DNA of 64,000 bases, taken from the NCBI RefSeq assembly GCF_002926065.1, contig NZ_PREZ01000003.1, positions 64,501 through 128,500 of the forward strand, in the 5' to 3' direction. The translations under genes were made by a program, and so were the position numbers. The notes below the pieces were generated by a model that made no database searches, had not been told where the DNA came from, and saw only the letters and a program-made list of their open reading frames with translations. This stretch comes from Jeotgalibacillus proteolyticus. GTDB taxonomy: Bacteria > Bacillota > Bacilli > Bacillales > Jeotgalibacillaceae. Each line of letters opens with the position of its first letter. The stretch's first letter is position 1. Shown piece by piece: positions 7,800 through 15,728 of the stretch.

Positions 7800-10349
7800 A
7801 TGGTCATGATTCACGGGAAACAGCACGAGAAATCATCAAACAACCCCCCTGTTACAGGTCATAAAAAGGTTTCGATAACGCTTCATTATCATCGGTACGA
7901 CGGGGATTACAGGGGATGGAACCTGTGGGTATGGCTAGAGGGCCAAAATGGACGAATGGTTCAATTTAAAGACGGTTCTCCATTTGGGCAGACAGCTACT
8001 TTTGAAATGGAGGACGCCCGGGGAATCAGCCGGGTAGGATTTATCATTCGAAAGAGCACCCAGGAAAACGACTGGGCGAGCAAGCGTTTTGATGATCGCT
8101 TTATTACTGAATTTGATGAAAATGGCCATTCTGAGGTCTGGCTAATGCAGGGGCTTGAAAAAATCTACCATGATGTAAATGAAGTAAATGCAGCCCCGAG
8201 AATTTTAAGCGCCAAGCTAAACTGCCGGCGTGAAATTGCCGTGACAACAAACCTTTCCTTTGATTGGGAGCATGATTCCATCTCATTGGATTTAGAAGGA
8301 GCCTCAATTGAAGAGATTATTGTTTCAAAAGATCACAGCTCCTCTGATCTGGCGCACCAGTTAACTATTATCACAAATGAGGACTTATCTCTGACTAAAG
8401 CCTACAAGGTGACCATCTCCCATTTTGGCAGCTGTCCTGTCTCTCTTGGAGATATTGTGCGAACAAAAGAATTTGACCATGCGTTTGGCTATGACGGGGA
8501 GCTTGGTGCCCTCTATTCAAAGGAAAAGACCTTATTCCGCTTATGGTCTCCTGTGGCTCACGAGGCTGATTTACTGATCTATTCAATCAATAGTGATTCT
8601 CCTGCCCGTTATCGTATGGAACGAGGAGAGAAAGGCACATGGCAGGTTGAAATTAATCAGGATTTAAATGGGGTTTCATATATGTTCCGGGTCAGAGTCG
8701 GCAATGATTGGATAGAAGCAGCAGACCCTTACGCAAAGGCTGTAACGATTAACGGGGAAAAAAGTGTTGTTGTTGACCTTTCCCAAACGAATCTGCCGAA
8801 TTGGGATAAACCTTCTCCTTCCTTTAACCATCCCGAGGATGCAATTATTTACGAGCTGCACATCCGGGATGCTACTATTCATGAAAGCAGCGGAGCAATG
8901 CATAAAGGAAAGTATCTTGGTCTTGCTGAATCCGGGACTAAAAATGCGGACGGTGTAAAAACCGGGCTGGATCACTTTGCTGATTTAGGCGTCACCCATA
9001 TTCAGCTATTACCCATTTTTGATTTTTGGACTGTGGATGAAACAAAGCCGGAAACTCAGTATAACTGGGGGTATGATCCAAAGCATTTTAATGCGCCGGA
9101 AGGCTCCTATTCACTTGATCCTTTTTCGCCGCAATTAAGAATCAGTGAGCTTAAGACATTGATTCAAGCTATTCACAGCCGCGGCATGCGAGTGATTATG
9201 GATGTGGTTTTCAACCATGTATATGATGTTCCCCGTTCAAGCTTTCAGCAGCTTGTGCCGGGGTATTACTACCGCTACGCTGACAATGGCGTCTTGTCAA
9301 ACGGCACCGGAGTAGGAAATGATACTGCTTCAGAGCGCTATATGATGAGAAAATTCATAATTGATTCCTTACTCTATTGGGCAAAGGAATATAAAATAGA
9401 CGGATTCCGTTTCGACCTGATGGGCATTCATGATGTTGAAACGATGAACGCCGTCAGGAAAGCATTAGATGAAGTCGATCCTTCCATCATTATTCTCGGA
9501 GAAGGCTGGGAGCTTGATACCGCATTGCCTGAAAGTCAAAAAGCAAGCCAGGTAAATGCACATAAGATGCCAAGGATTGCCCACTTTAATGACTCAGTCC
9601 GTGACCATTTAAAGGGGAACAACTTCTCTGACCAGGATGCCGGTTTTGTTAACGGAAGAAGCGGCTGCAGCTATCCCGTAAAACAGGGAATTACAGCAGG
9701 AATGTCCCTCGCCTATGATCGTCTTAGCTACCAGGATCCCTGCCAGGTTATCAACTATGTTGAGGCCCATGACAATCATACTCTATGGGATAAGCTTGTA
9801 CTGACAAACCCGGATGCTCCAGAGCAGGACCTGAAAAGCATGCATAAGCTCGCAACATCCGTGATTTTACTATCTCAGGGCATTCCTTTTCTTCATGCCG
9901 GCCAGGAATTTATGCGTACAAAGGGCGGAGACCATAACAGCTACCGATCACCGGACTCCACTAATAAACTGGACTGGGACAGAAAAGCAGAATTTGAACA
10001 GGAAGTCAGTTATGTAAAAGGGCTTATCGCCCTTAGAAAATCCTCCAAAGCCTTCAGAATGCAGACGAAGGAAGAAATTAAAAAAAGACTGCACTTTTAT
10101 CCGTCAGATGAGCATCTGATCGCCTACAGAATTGAAGCGGGTGAAGAGGAAAATAAATATGGCTCCTATATTGTTGTTCATAATGCCCACCATCATCCGG
10201 TAACGTTTGACCTGAATTCTAATGGCCCCTGGCATGTATTAGTTAATGGGTACGATTCAGGGTATGAACCACTCAGCATTGTAAAACGGAATCAAATTGA
10301 AGTTTCACGCCTTTCCACGTTCGTTCTGGCAAAGCCTCGCACCGTTTAA
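7800..10349 (+). CDS. pulA: Type I pullulanase (alpha-1,6-glucan debranching), GH13
   Basis: About 849 residues without a signal peptide, so probably cytoplasmic, acting on maltodextrin or glycogen branches. Order: an N-terminal starch-binding PUD/CBM41-type domain (YDGDYRGWNLWVW), a CBM48 domain (about 225-310), and the GH13 barrel with the type I signature YNWGYDP (421-427). Region I is DVVFNHV at 468; the nucleophile Asp539 is in DGFRFD, the acid Glu568 in GEGWE, and the transition-state Asp658 in EAHDNH. A C-terminal beta domain ends the protein. The start is ambiguous among 7788 (GTG), 7794, 7800 and 7806; 7800 is best placed behind AAGGTGA. No cre or operator was seen upstream. Confidence 0.95.
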   Translation: MVMIHGKQHEKSSNNPPVTGHKKVSITLHYHRYDGDYRGWNLWVWLEGQNGRMVQFKDGSPFGQTATFEMEDARGISRVGFIIRKSTQENDWASKRFDDRFITEFDENGHSEVWLMQGLEKIYHDVNEVNAAPRILSAKLNCRREIAVTTNLSFDWEHDSISLDLEGASIEEIIVSKDHSSSDLAHQLTIITNEDLSLTKAYKVTISHFGSCPVSLGDIVRTKEFDHAFGYDGELGALYSKEKTLFRLWSPVAHEADLLIYSINSDSPARYRMERGEKGTWQVEINQDLNGVSYMFRVRVGNDWIEAADPYAKAVTINGEKSVVVDLSQTNLPNWDKPSPSFNHPEDAIIYELHIRDATIHESSGAMHKGKYLGLAESGTKNADGVKTGLDHFADLGVTHIQLLPIFDFWTVDETKPETQYNWGYDPKHFNAPEGSYSLDPFSPQLRISELKTLIQAIHSRGMRVIMDVVFNHVYDVPRSSFQQLVPGYYYRYADNGVLSNGTGVGNDTASERYMMRKFIIDSLLYWAKEYKIDGFRFDLMGIHDVETMNAVRKALDEVDPSIIILGEGWELDTALPESQKASQVNAHKMPRIAHFNDSVRDHLKGNNFSDQDAGFVNGRSGCSYPVKQGITAGMSLAYDRLSYQDPCQVINYVEAHDNHTLWDKLVLTNPDAPEQDLKSMHKLATSVILLSQGIPFLHAGQEFMRTKGGDHNSYRSPDSTNKLDWDRKAEFEQEVSYVKGLIALRKSSKAFRMQTKEEIKKRLHFYPSDEHLIAYRIEAGEEENKYGSYIVVHNAHHHPVTFDLNSNGPWHVLVNGYDSGYEPLSIVKRNQIEVSRLSTFVLAKPRTV

Positions 10350-10392
10350 GACAAGGATTGAACGGGAAGACAGATAAAAAAGGTGAAAGGCG

Positions 10393-10590
10393 TTGAAGCA
10401 GATGTTATATATTTTAGCAATCTTTCTCCCTCCGGTTGCTGTGTTATTTACAGGAAGATTTGGCTCCTTCCTACTAAATATCCTTCTGACCATTTTGGGA
10501 TATATACCCGGTTTAATACATGCGATCATTGTGGTCCGCGATCAAAAACATAAAAAAGATATGGAAAACCTATTAAGTAAAAGAAGCTGA
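10393..10590 (+). CDS. YqaE/Pmp3-family small membrane protein
   Basis: 65 residues; two membrane helices with the UPF0057/Pmp3 pattern (LAIFLPPVAVLF, then ILLTILGYIPGLIHAIIVV). The start is TTG 10393 behind AGGTGAAAGG. It follows pulA by 43 bases without a terminator between and may be cotranscribed. Plant and yeast homologues modulate membrane potential in salt or cold stress; the bacterial role is unclear. Confidence 0.82.
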   Translation: MKQMLYILAIFLPPVAVLFTGRFGSFLLNILLTILGYIPGLIHAIIVVRDQKHKKDMENLLSKRS

Positions 10591-10610
10591 TGATGATCAG
10601 CTTCTTTTTT
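10581..10610 (+). terminator. Terminator overlapping the stop codon of the Pmp3 gene
   Basis: Stem AAGAAGCTGAT / ATCAGCTTCTT around GATG followed by TTTT; the left arm contains the last codons and the TGA stop. Confidence 0.85.
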
Positions 10611-10756
10611 ATGATCAAGATATCTGCAAATTTTATGCTCAGGTGAATCAAAAAGCATATCCGGCACATAGTATAATAAACTAAGTTGTAAAAAACGAAA
10701 CATTCTGATAAATAAAACGTACTACTTATAAACACCTTTACGGAAGGAGAAAAGAA

Positions 10757-10948
10757 ATGGACCAGCTGCTGCGGTACATATCCATTCTGGCCATCATTAT
10801 CTTTGGAGCATTCGAATTATTCTTCGGATTAAACTATGGTGAATGGTCATTAAAGGGACTAGTTGGAATTGGGGCAGCGCTTGGTTTGTTCCTCCTCACT
10901 TTCCAGTCCTCGAACGAAGACCATAATCACCGCCACTTAAGACATTAA
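10757..10948 (+). CDS. Small hypothetical membrane protein
   Basis: 63 residues with two hydrophobic segments (about 5-22 and 33-50) and a His-rich C-terminal tail (EDHNHRHLRH). GGAGAAAAG lies just upstream of the ATG. No family recognised. A lone TATAAT is present at about 10673 but lacks a convincing -35. Confidence 0.6.
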   Translation: MDQLLRYISILAIIIFGAFELFFGLNYGEWSLKGLVGIGAALGLFLLTFQSSNEDHNHRHLRH

Positions 10949-11001
10949 CCCTCCCCTTTCTCTATGGTAAACTTAAGAAAAACCAAAAGGGAGACGATCC
11001 A

Positions 11002-11238
11002 TTGAAAGATCAATACAAGCTTTCTGAACAAACAAAACACGAGTTAATACGCGAGATCCAGTCCTATTTTCAAGAAGAACGCGGTGAGGAAATAGGAGCG
11101 CTGAGCAGTGCTTTACTGCTCGATTTCTTCCTTCGACGTATTGGACCCGCTGTTTACAACCAGGGTGTTACAGATGCTCATTCTTATCTTTCTGAAAAGC
11201 TTGAAGATATATTTGAAATTCAAAAAACCCGCTCGTAA
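11002..11238 (+). CDS. DUF2164-family protein
   Basis: 78 residues, soluble and alpha-helical, matching DUF2164 by the pattern IQSYFQEERGEEIGALSSAL followed by LLDFFLRRIGPAVYNQGVTDA. The start is TTG 11002 behind AAAGGGAGA. The function of the family is unknown. It lies 53 bases after the previous small gene in the same direction. Confidence 0.78.
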   Translation: MKDQYKLSEQTKHELIREIQSYFQEERGEEIGALSSALLLDFFLRRIGPAVYNQGVTDAHSYLSEKLEDIFEIQKTRS

Positions 11239-11275
11239 AAAAGCTGAGACACTTCTATTTTATAGGTATACCCCA

Positions 11276-11350
11276 AAAATTAATCCCTGCCCGGAAAGCC
11301 GAATAGGCTGGAATATTCAAGCACTACCGGCACTCCCAAGCAGGGATTTT
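11276..11350. terminator. Possible bidirectional long-loop terminator
   Basis: AATCCCTGC (11282-11290) pairs with GCAGGGATT (11340-11348), enclosing about 50 bases with a small inner hairpin; T/A-rich sequence flanks both ends. It separates two convergent genes. The long loop makes this a weak call. Confidence 0.4.
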
Positions 11351-11615
11351 AAAATTTTACTCTATCCGCTCCATAGCGTTTCAGTGTTTTTTCCAGACTT
11401 AAAACAAGCTTTTTTTCCCGCCTGTTTTCGATGAAAGTGATGCATAACGATTGCAGATAAAGAAGAATGATAAAAGGGATAATGCATATGTAAATTAAAA
11501 AAGTATTTCCATAAAAAATCTGTTGAAAAATGACCCACCAGTAACCAATGTAAATGAGTGTAAATAACACATTAATACATGCTTCCCACGATGAACCTTT
11601 ACTTCTTTTGCGCAT
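11349..11615 (-). CDS. Hypothetical two-helix membrane protein
   Basis: 88 residues with two closely spaced aromatic membrane helices (about 14-32 and 38-60) and a basic C-terminal tail (ENRREKKLVLSLEKTLKR). The N-terminus is MRKRSKGSS. SD sequence GGTGGGTGA is directly next to the ATG and thus imperfect. No family recognised. Confidence 0.5.
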   Translation of the reverse strand: MRKRSKGSSWEACINVLFTLIYIGYWWVIFQQIFYGNTFLIYICIIPFIILLYLQSLCITFIENRREKKLVLSLEKTLKRYGADRVKF

Positions 11616-11692
11616 TCACCCACCAGCCTTTCAATCTTCTCACAGCTAAGTTTATCACATTAATAACTGAAAATTCATAACTTTTTAAGCTG

Positions 11693-12445
11693 TTAATTTG
11701 TAAAAGCTGGCTGTTGTAACACAAGCTTTTGATCCTCAAGTGTATCCTCCGTATCCGTACTCTTTGCTTTCCACGTTAATACCCAATGATTGTCTTCCAG
11801 ATAAGGAAGCTCCTCTGAAACAATATATTTTTCCGTATCTCCATAAAGGGAGAACCAGGACTGGGCTTCATTTGTTAACAGCGCTTCCTGCTTGGCTTCA
11901 GCCGGATCTGTAAGCTGTTGATTTTGCTGATTAATTGAGATTGGGATATCTGTAATAAATGCTTGTTGTGCAGTAGGATAAAAGGAAATCTTAATGGAAT
12001 ATTGTCCCTCGGGGGCTAAAACCGTTTCTTCGTCATTTACCGGTATTTCAAGTGGAAATTGAACTGATTTTGAAAGCTGCTCATTTGATATCATGCGGCC
12101 TTTTTCTGATTCATCCGGTCCGTCACAGCCAGGCTCACCATTGGTATTAACTAAGGTATTATTTAATTCTGCTGCCTCGATTTCAATCTGCAACGGTTCT
12201 CCGCACTGCATATCATAGGTGACTGGCGCACCAAGTTCGTTTGTAAGCGTTACTTCCACGATGATGTCCTCGCCTTCTTTAAACTCTGTGCCATTTGTAA
12301 CAACGTTTAATTCAAGACCGTTTATATTATAATCGTACAGCTTCCTTTCCCCTGAATGGGAGCCATCGTCCCAAAAGTAGACAAAAGCAAAAAAACCGAT
12401 ACCCAGAGCAAAAACCGCAAGACCCGCCCATGAGCTTTTTCTCAT
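11693..12445 (-). CDS. Membrane-anchored extracytoplasmic protein with Ig-like (BsuPI-like) domain
   Basis: 250 residues: one N-terminal anchor (residues 7-25), then an extracellular part. Residues about 43-175 read as a beta-sandwich of the kind seen in BsuPI/DUF1573-like domains (VVTNGTEFKEGEDIIVEVTL, TNELGAPVTYDM, later LAPEGQYSIKISFYP), with two Cys (about 82 and 105) that could form a disulfide. The last 60 residues resemble a small separate domain ending in LTWKAKSTD. AAAGGAG lies nine bases before the ATG. Function unknown; the fold assignment is tentative. Confidence 0.6.
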   Translation of the reverse strand: MRKSSWAGLAVFALGIGFFAFVYFWDDGSHSGERKLYDYNINGLELNVVTNGTEFKEGEDIIVEVTLTNELGAPVTYDMQCGEPLQIEIEAAELNNTLVNTNGEPGCDGPDESEKGRMISNEQLSKSVQFPLEIPVNDEETVLAPEGQYSIKISFYPTAQQAFITDIPISINQQNQQLTDPAEAKQEALLTNEAQSWFSLYGDTEKYIVSEELPYLEDNHWVLTWKAKSTDTEDTLEDQKLVLQQPAFTN

Positions 12446-12556
12446 TTGGTTTCGCTCCTTTCTTATTCGAAGAATTTCCTTATATAATACCCATATCCTA
12501 AATTTCGCTCATAAAAACTTGTCTCACTACTATTTTATGATGATGATCAGCATCCA

Positions 12557-13015
12557 TTACGGAGCGCTATTAAAGACCTGCGACAAATACTGCAAATGAT
12601 TACTTAATGAAATTAACAGCATAACAATCGTTGTTAAGGATGCCGCCAGTAATAATGCAGCGATAATATCTTTTACGGCAATACCTTGTTCTTTGCGGTT
12701 TCTATAAGCAGGAATGACCCGCTGAAGAAGATAAACAGAAAAGATTGAAAGCATCAGCACAAAAATCCATGTCTGTATCGCAGATTCCACCTGCACCTCG
12801 TACAGCGAATAACGCAGCCCCTCGTCTTCAGGCACTTCTATCGTTTTATATTCTTTGAAAATCATTCCCCGTTCCAGCGTCATTTCATTAGTTTCTTCAC
12901 TGTATACATAGCCATAGCCTCCAGGATAAAAATTAATCATCATGGCAGCCAGGATTAATAGGAAAATAACAGCGTATCCAGATGCAGTGTACCAAAACTC
13001 TTTTTTCTTTTTCAT
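12557..13015 (-). CDS. Hypothetical three-helix membrane protein
   Basis: 152 residues. A first helix (10-28) is followed by an extracytoplasmic segment of about 50 residues containing EETNEMTLERGMIF. Two further helices (about 80-100 and 118-140) complete it. The RBS is TTGGAGGTAAGG. It is immediately upstream of the previous gene in the same direction (111 bases apart), so the two may form a unit. No family recognised. Confidence 0.55.
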   Translation of the reverse strand: MKKKKEFWYTASGYAVIFLLILAAMMINFYPGGYGYVYSEETNEMTLERGMIFKEYKTIEVPEDEGLRYSLYEVQVESAIQTWIFVLMLSIFSVYLLQRVIPAYRNRKEQGIAVKDIIAALLLAASLTTIVMLLISLSNHLQYLSQVFNSAP

Positions 13016-13119
13016 TCCTTACCTCCAAAGCATATCGATTCAATACGGTTAATTGTAACAAACCCCTCCTATACGGGAACAGTAAAGTATACTTTTTTAC
13101 AAAATTTTAAATCATGTAA

Positions 13120-13148
13120 TTGAAAGTAAAGGTTTTTTTTAGTATAGT
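13120..13148 (+). promoter_or_regulatory. Sigma-A type promoter upstream of the DUF2187 gene
   Basis: TTGAAA (13120-13125), 17-base spacer, TATAGT (13143-13148). It would leave a leader of about 210 bases before the start at 13365; just after the -10 an inverted repeat CATGAAA/TTTCATG (13150-13172) is present. The 349-base gap 13016-13364 contains nothing else that I recognise. Confidence 0.55.
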
Positions 13149-13364
13149 TCATGAAAACACTGAAATTTCATGCTATTTCCGGAAAGATATAGTAAAATAC
13201 TAAAGAAACACAAAGTGAAAAGGGTTACATACAGATTAAACCTGCATTCTGCTCCCCGAATAGCAGCACCTATGCGGGAGAAAGTTTCTTTCTTTGGAAA
13301 TTTACTGTAGAATGGGTGAAACAAACAAAAAAAGCTCTATTTTTACTAAGGGATATGGGGTGTT

Positions 13365-13556
13365 ATGATGGCAATCGCAAACGTAGGACAATTTGTACGA
13401 TTCACACGGCATGGATTTGAAATTACAGGTGAAGTGACCAAAATACTCGAACGTTCTGTTATTGTTAATATTTCTGAAGATGATGCTTTATTGCTTGATT
13501 ATGGAACCAACTTCACCGTTGTTTCACATGAAAATTACGAATTAGTACAAAAATAA
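13365..13556 (+). CDS. DUF2187 (YkvS-like) small protein
   Basis: 63 residues predicted to form a KOW/SH3-like beta barrel: VGQFVRFTRHGFEITGEVTKIL, then SVIVNIS and TNFTVVSHENYELV. This matches the DUF2187/YkvS family of Bacillales, whose role is unknown. Two adjacent ATGs (13365, 13368) follow GGGGTG; the second is slightly better spaced. Confidence 0.78.
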   Translation: MMAIANVGQFVRFTRHGFEITGEVTKILERSVIVNISEDDALLLDYGTNFTVVSHENYELVQK

Positions 13557-13564
13557 ACCATTTT

Positions 13565-13600
13565 AAAAAGTGCGGATTCCTCAGGGAACCCGCACTTTTT
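13565..13600 (+). terminator. Terminator of the DUF2187 gene
   Basis: AAAAAGTGCGG.TTCC / GGAA.CCGCACTTTTT stem with a short loop, ending in a T-run. Confidence 0.85.
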
Positions 13601-13612
13601 TATGCCAATAAA

Positions 13613-13844
13613 CATTCACTCCTAACACGCTATATCAGAAGAAGAAAACAAATTACCCAGAGGTTGATTGCAGCGGAAGAGGCTGACTCCTGCGGGATGA
13701 AACGGGAGCTTGAGATCCACTTGCGTTAGCAAGTTAGCTCAAGCCCCGTCCCGCGGAAATCAACACGCCCCATCACAAGGCATTCACCCCCTTCCTACTA
13801 TAAAAAATAAGTAGGTTGGTGTGACAAAGGAATTCACTCCTTCT
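13613..13844 (+). repeat. Palindromic intergenic repeat, tandem unit 1 (short form)
   Basis: First of three head-to-tail units. The core runs from CTGACTCCTGCGGG through GAGCTTGAGATCCACTTGC, a GTTA loop, GCAAGTTAGCTCAAGC and CCCGCGG, so one strand folds into a long imperfect hairpin. This unit lacks the 20 bases that lie between CCGCGGAAA and CGGAAATCAACACG in units 2 and 3. The flanking GCGGAAA direct repeats suggest loss by slippage. No ORF with a ribosome-binding site is inside. Confidence 0.85.
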
Positions 13845-14088
13845 CCTAACACGCTATATTAGAAGCAGAAAACAATTTCCCCAGAGGTTGATTGCAGTGG
13901 AAGGGGCTGACTCCTGCGGGATGAAGCGGGAGCTTGAGATCCACTTGCGTTAGCAAGTTAGCTCAAGCCCCGCCCCGCGGAAAGCATGCCCCTGCAGCGG
14001 AAATCAACACGCCCCATCACAAGGCATTCACCCCCTTCCTACTATAAAAAATAAGTAGGTTGGTGTGACAAAGGAATTCACTCCTTCT
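13845..14088 (+). repeat. Palindromic intergenic repeat, tandem unit 2 (244 bp)
   Basis: Unit of 244 bp that is almost identical to unit 3 over its whole length, including the unique-looking spacer with TAAGTAGGTTGGTGTGACA. Contains the same GAGCTTGAG...CTCAAGC palindrome and the additional AGCATGCCCCTGCAGCGG segment. Confidence 0.85.
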
Positions 14089-14275
14089 CCTAACACGCTA
14101 TATTAGAAGCAGAAAACAATTTCCCCAGAGGTTGATTGCAGTGGAAGGGGCTGACTCCTGCGGGATGAAGCGGGAGCTTGAGATCCACTTGCGTTAGCAA
14201 GTTAGCTCAAGCCCCGCCCCGCGGAAAGCATGCCCCTGCAGCGGAAATCAACACGCCCCATTAAAAGGCATTCAC
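14089..14275 (+). repeat. Palindromic intergenic repeat, tandem unit 3 (truncated at its end)
   Basis: Same as unit 2 up to AACACGCCCCAT, then diverges (TTAAAAGG instead of CACAAGG). The near identity of units 2 and 3 indicates a recent tandem duplication. Confidence 0.85.
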
Positions 14276-14291
14276 CCTTAACTCACATACT

Positions 14292-14450
14292 TCAAATAAA
14301 CTCAGAGTTAATTACATTTGAAATAAACCCAACACCTTGAGCTTCAGTATCCATCCCGCTAGGTGTAAAATTAGAAACCAAAATAAAAATCAAAATAATC
14401 GTCACAACCAAAAGCCCAATCAAACCTGCAACTAACTTCTTCCCATCCAC
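14292..14450 (-). CDS. Small single-helix membrane protein (52 aa) downstream of elaA
   Basis: GTG start at 14450, one base after the elaA stop codon, with an SD-like AGAGGAAGTGAG inside the end of elaA, so translation is probably coupled. The product starts MDGKKLVAGLIG and has one hydrophobic helix (about residues 6-27, to LIFILVSNF), then a short polar tail that ends in NVINSEFI. No family recognised. Codon use looks ordinary. It could be a chance frame, but the start, SD and clean membrane segment argue for a real gene. Confidence 0.5.
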   Translation of the reverse strand: MDGKKLVAGLIGLLVVTIILIFILVSNFTPSGMDTEAQGVGFISNVINSEFI

Positions 14451-14451
14451 T

Positions 14452-14922
14452 TTACTCACTTCCTCTTAGCACTTCATTCTTAACCCTCATCAGCATATCC
14501 ACATGCGGAATCCCATCATCCAAATATTCTTCTGACGTCGGCTCAAACCCAAACGACTCATAAAAATGACGCAAATAAACCTGGGCCTGCAGCTTAATCT
14601 GTTCTACTCCCCAGTCCTTAACCATAATATTTACTGACCTCGCAACCAGCCTCCGCCCCGCTCCAGATCCTCTATACTCAGGCGCCACAATAATCCGCCC
14701 AATCGACGGCAGATCATACTTAACTCCTCCCGGGAGAAGACGGGCATACGCAACCAGCTTATCCCCTTCCCGAAGCGTTAAATGAAAGCTCTTCGGGTCA
14801 TAGCCATCTATTTCCTGATACGCACACTGCTGCTCTACCACAAAAATTGAATTTCGTGCCATTAAAATCTCGTAAAGCTCAGTTGCCGATAATTCCTCAA
14901 ACGTTTGTAATGTCCATTCCAT
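14452..14922 (-). CDS. elaA: ElaA-type GNAT N-acetyltransferase
   Basis: 156 residues of the GNAT fold in the ElaA subfamily: MARNSIFVVEQQCAYQEIDG, then GRIIVAPEYRGSGAGRRLV (acetyl-CoA pyrophosphate-binding R/Q-x-x-G-x-G/A), and the C-terminal FYESFGFEP motif. Acceptor substrate unknown. Start ATG 14922 has AGGAGG nine bases upstream; an ATG 21 bases further up would read through the SD. Confidence 0.85.
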   Translation of the reverse strand: MEWTLQTFEELSATELYEILMARNSIFVVEQQCAYQEIDGYDPKSFHLTLREGDKLVAYARLLPGGVKYDLPSIGRIIVAPEYRGSGAGRRLVARSVNIMVKDWGVEQIKLQAQVYLRHFYESFGFEPTSEEYLDDGIPHVDMLMRVKNEVLRGSE

Positions 14923-15015
14923 TTCCTGCTTCCTCCTGTTCACGAACCAATACTTTTATTATAATGAGTTTCAGCCAGGAATTCACCCATCAGGGTAAGA
15001 AAGGAGCAGTTGTGA

Positions 15016-15165
15016 ATGGGAGATGCAGCTTCCTTTATTGTTAACATGCTTTATTGGATTGGAATAGCGGTTATCTTATTTATCATATTTTCTTTATCTT
15101 TTTTACTAAAAACAAAATCCTCTTCTAAAGAGAAAAAGCATCCTGCCGATAAACGAAAACGGTAG
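15016..15165 (+). CDS. Small single-helix membrane protein (49 aa)
   Basis: ATG 15016 is preceded by AAAGGAG with nine-base spacing, and TATAAT at 14960-14965 may be its -10. The product starts MGDAASFIVNMLYWIG, has one helix (about 8-31) and a strongly basic tail (KTKSSSKEKKHPADKRKR). A terminator begins within the last codons, as is common for genuine small genes. No family recognised. It is divergent from elaA. Confidence 0.6.
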   Translation: MGDAASFIVNMLYWIGIAVILFIIFSLSFLLKTKSSSKEKKHPADKRKR

Positions 15166-15178
15166 GATGCTTCTTTTC
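15136..15178. terminator. Terminator at the end of the 49-aa gene
   Basis: AAAGCATCCTGCCG / CGGTAGGATGCTT stem, T-rich on the right side and A-rich on the left; lies between convergent genes. Confidence 0.75.
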
Positions 15179-15186
15179 ATACAACA

Positions 15187-15612
15187 TTAGCTATTAACTT
15201 CGAGTGTTTGAGGCTCTTCGCCTGCATTCATCAAACGAACCGCTGTCGGCTCGATTTCCAAAACAATATATTCAGGATCGTCCGGACCTTCAAACCACTC
15301 TGAGAAGCGGTCACTCCAAAGTTTATGCTTTAAATCCTCGGAGTCGCGAATGACCGCAGTTCCTTCAATTTCAACATATCTGTCTCCGTAGCCTTCCCCA
15401 TCATAGCCAAGCAGGATATGGACGAAAGGATTTTTATCAATTTCTTCTGCTTTATGTGTTTCACGGTTTGTAGGTGTGTGGAGCACTAAGCCATCATTAA
15501 AAAAGGTCATATACCTTGAATGAGGCTTATCATTTCTAACGGTTGAAAGTGTTCCTACTTTATTTTGTTCAAATACTGACATGATGGTTTCTTTTAATTC
15601 AGTTTGGTTCAT
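15187..15612 (-). CDS. Pyridoxamine 5'-phosphate oxidase-fold protein (general stress protein 26 / YdaG-like)
   Basis: 141 residues with the split-barrel FMN-binding fold: VGTLSTVRNDKPHSRYMTFF, then LVLHTPTNRETHKAEEIDKN and GDRYVEIEGTAVI. It has the length and order of B. subtilis YdaG (general stress protein 26, 140 aa). Such proteins bind FMN, F420 or haem; the reaction is not known. The RBS is AAAGGAGAT. A clear sigma-B promoter is not present. Confidence 0.8.
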   Translation of the reverse strand: MNQTELKETIMSVFEQNKVGTLSTVRNDKPHSRYMTFFNDGLVLHTPTNRETHKAEEIDKNPFVHILLGYDGEGYGDRYVEIEGTAVIRDSEDLKHKLWSDRFSEWFEGPDDPEYIVLEIEPTAVRLMNAGEEPQTLEVNS

Positions 15613-15690
15613 TATTTGTCATCTCCTTTACTATCTATATTCCCTTATTTTCCACTAACTTATGTATTTAAACCATTTATAGCATGTAAA

Positions 15691-15720
15691 AAACCAGGAG
15701 GCCTGGGCCTCCTGGTTTTT
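15691..15720 (-). terminator. Terminator of the siderophore-binding protein gene
   Basis: Minus strand AAACCAGGAGGCC / GGCCTCCTGGTTT, followed by TTTTAC; it also reads as a terminator on the other strand. Confidence 0.85.
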
Positions 15721-15728
15721 GATTTGTA

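Noticed and set aside
13613-14275. Possible CRISPR array
   Set aside because: Units are 224-244 bp with nearly identical 'spacers' and only three copies; a tandem duplication of an intergenic palindrome, not short repeats with unique spacers, and no cas genes.
15613-15690. Sigma-B promoter before the YdaG-like gene
   Set aside because: GTTTAA and GGGAAT are both present on the minus strand, but 23 bases apart; sigma-B needs about 12-15.
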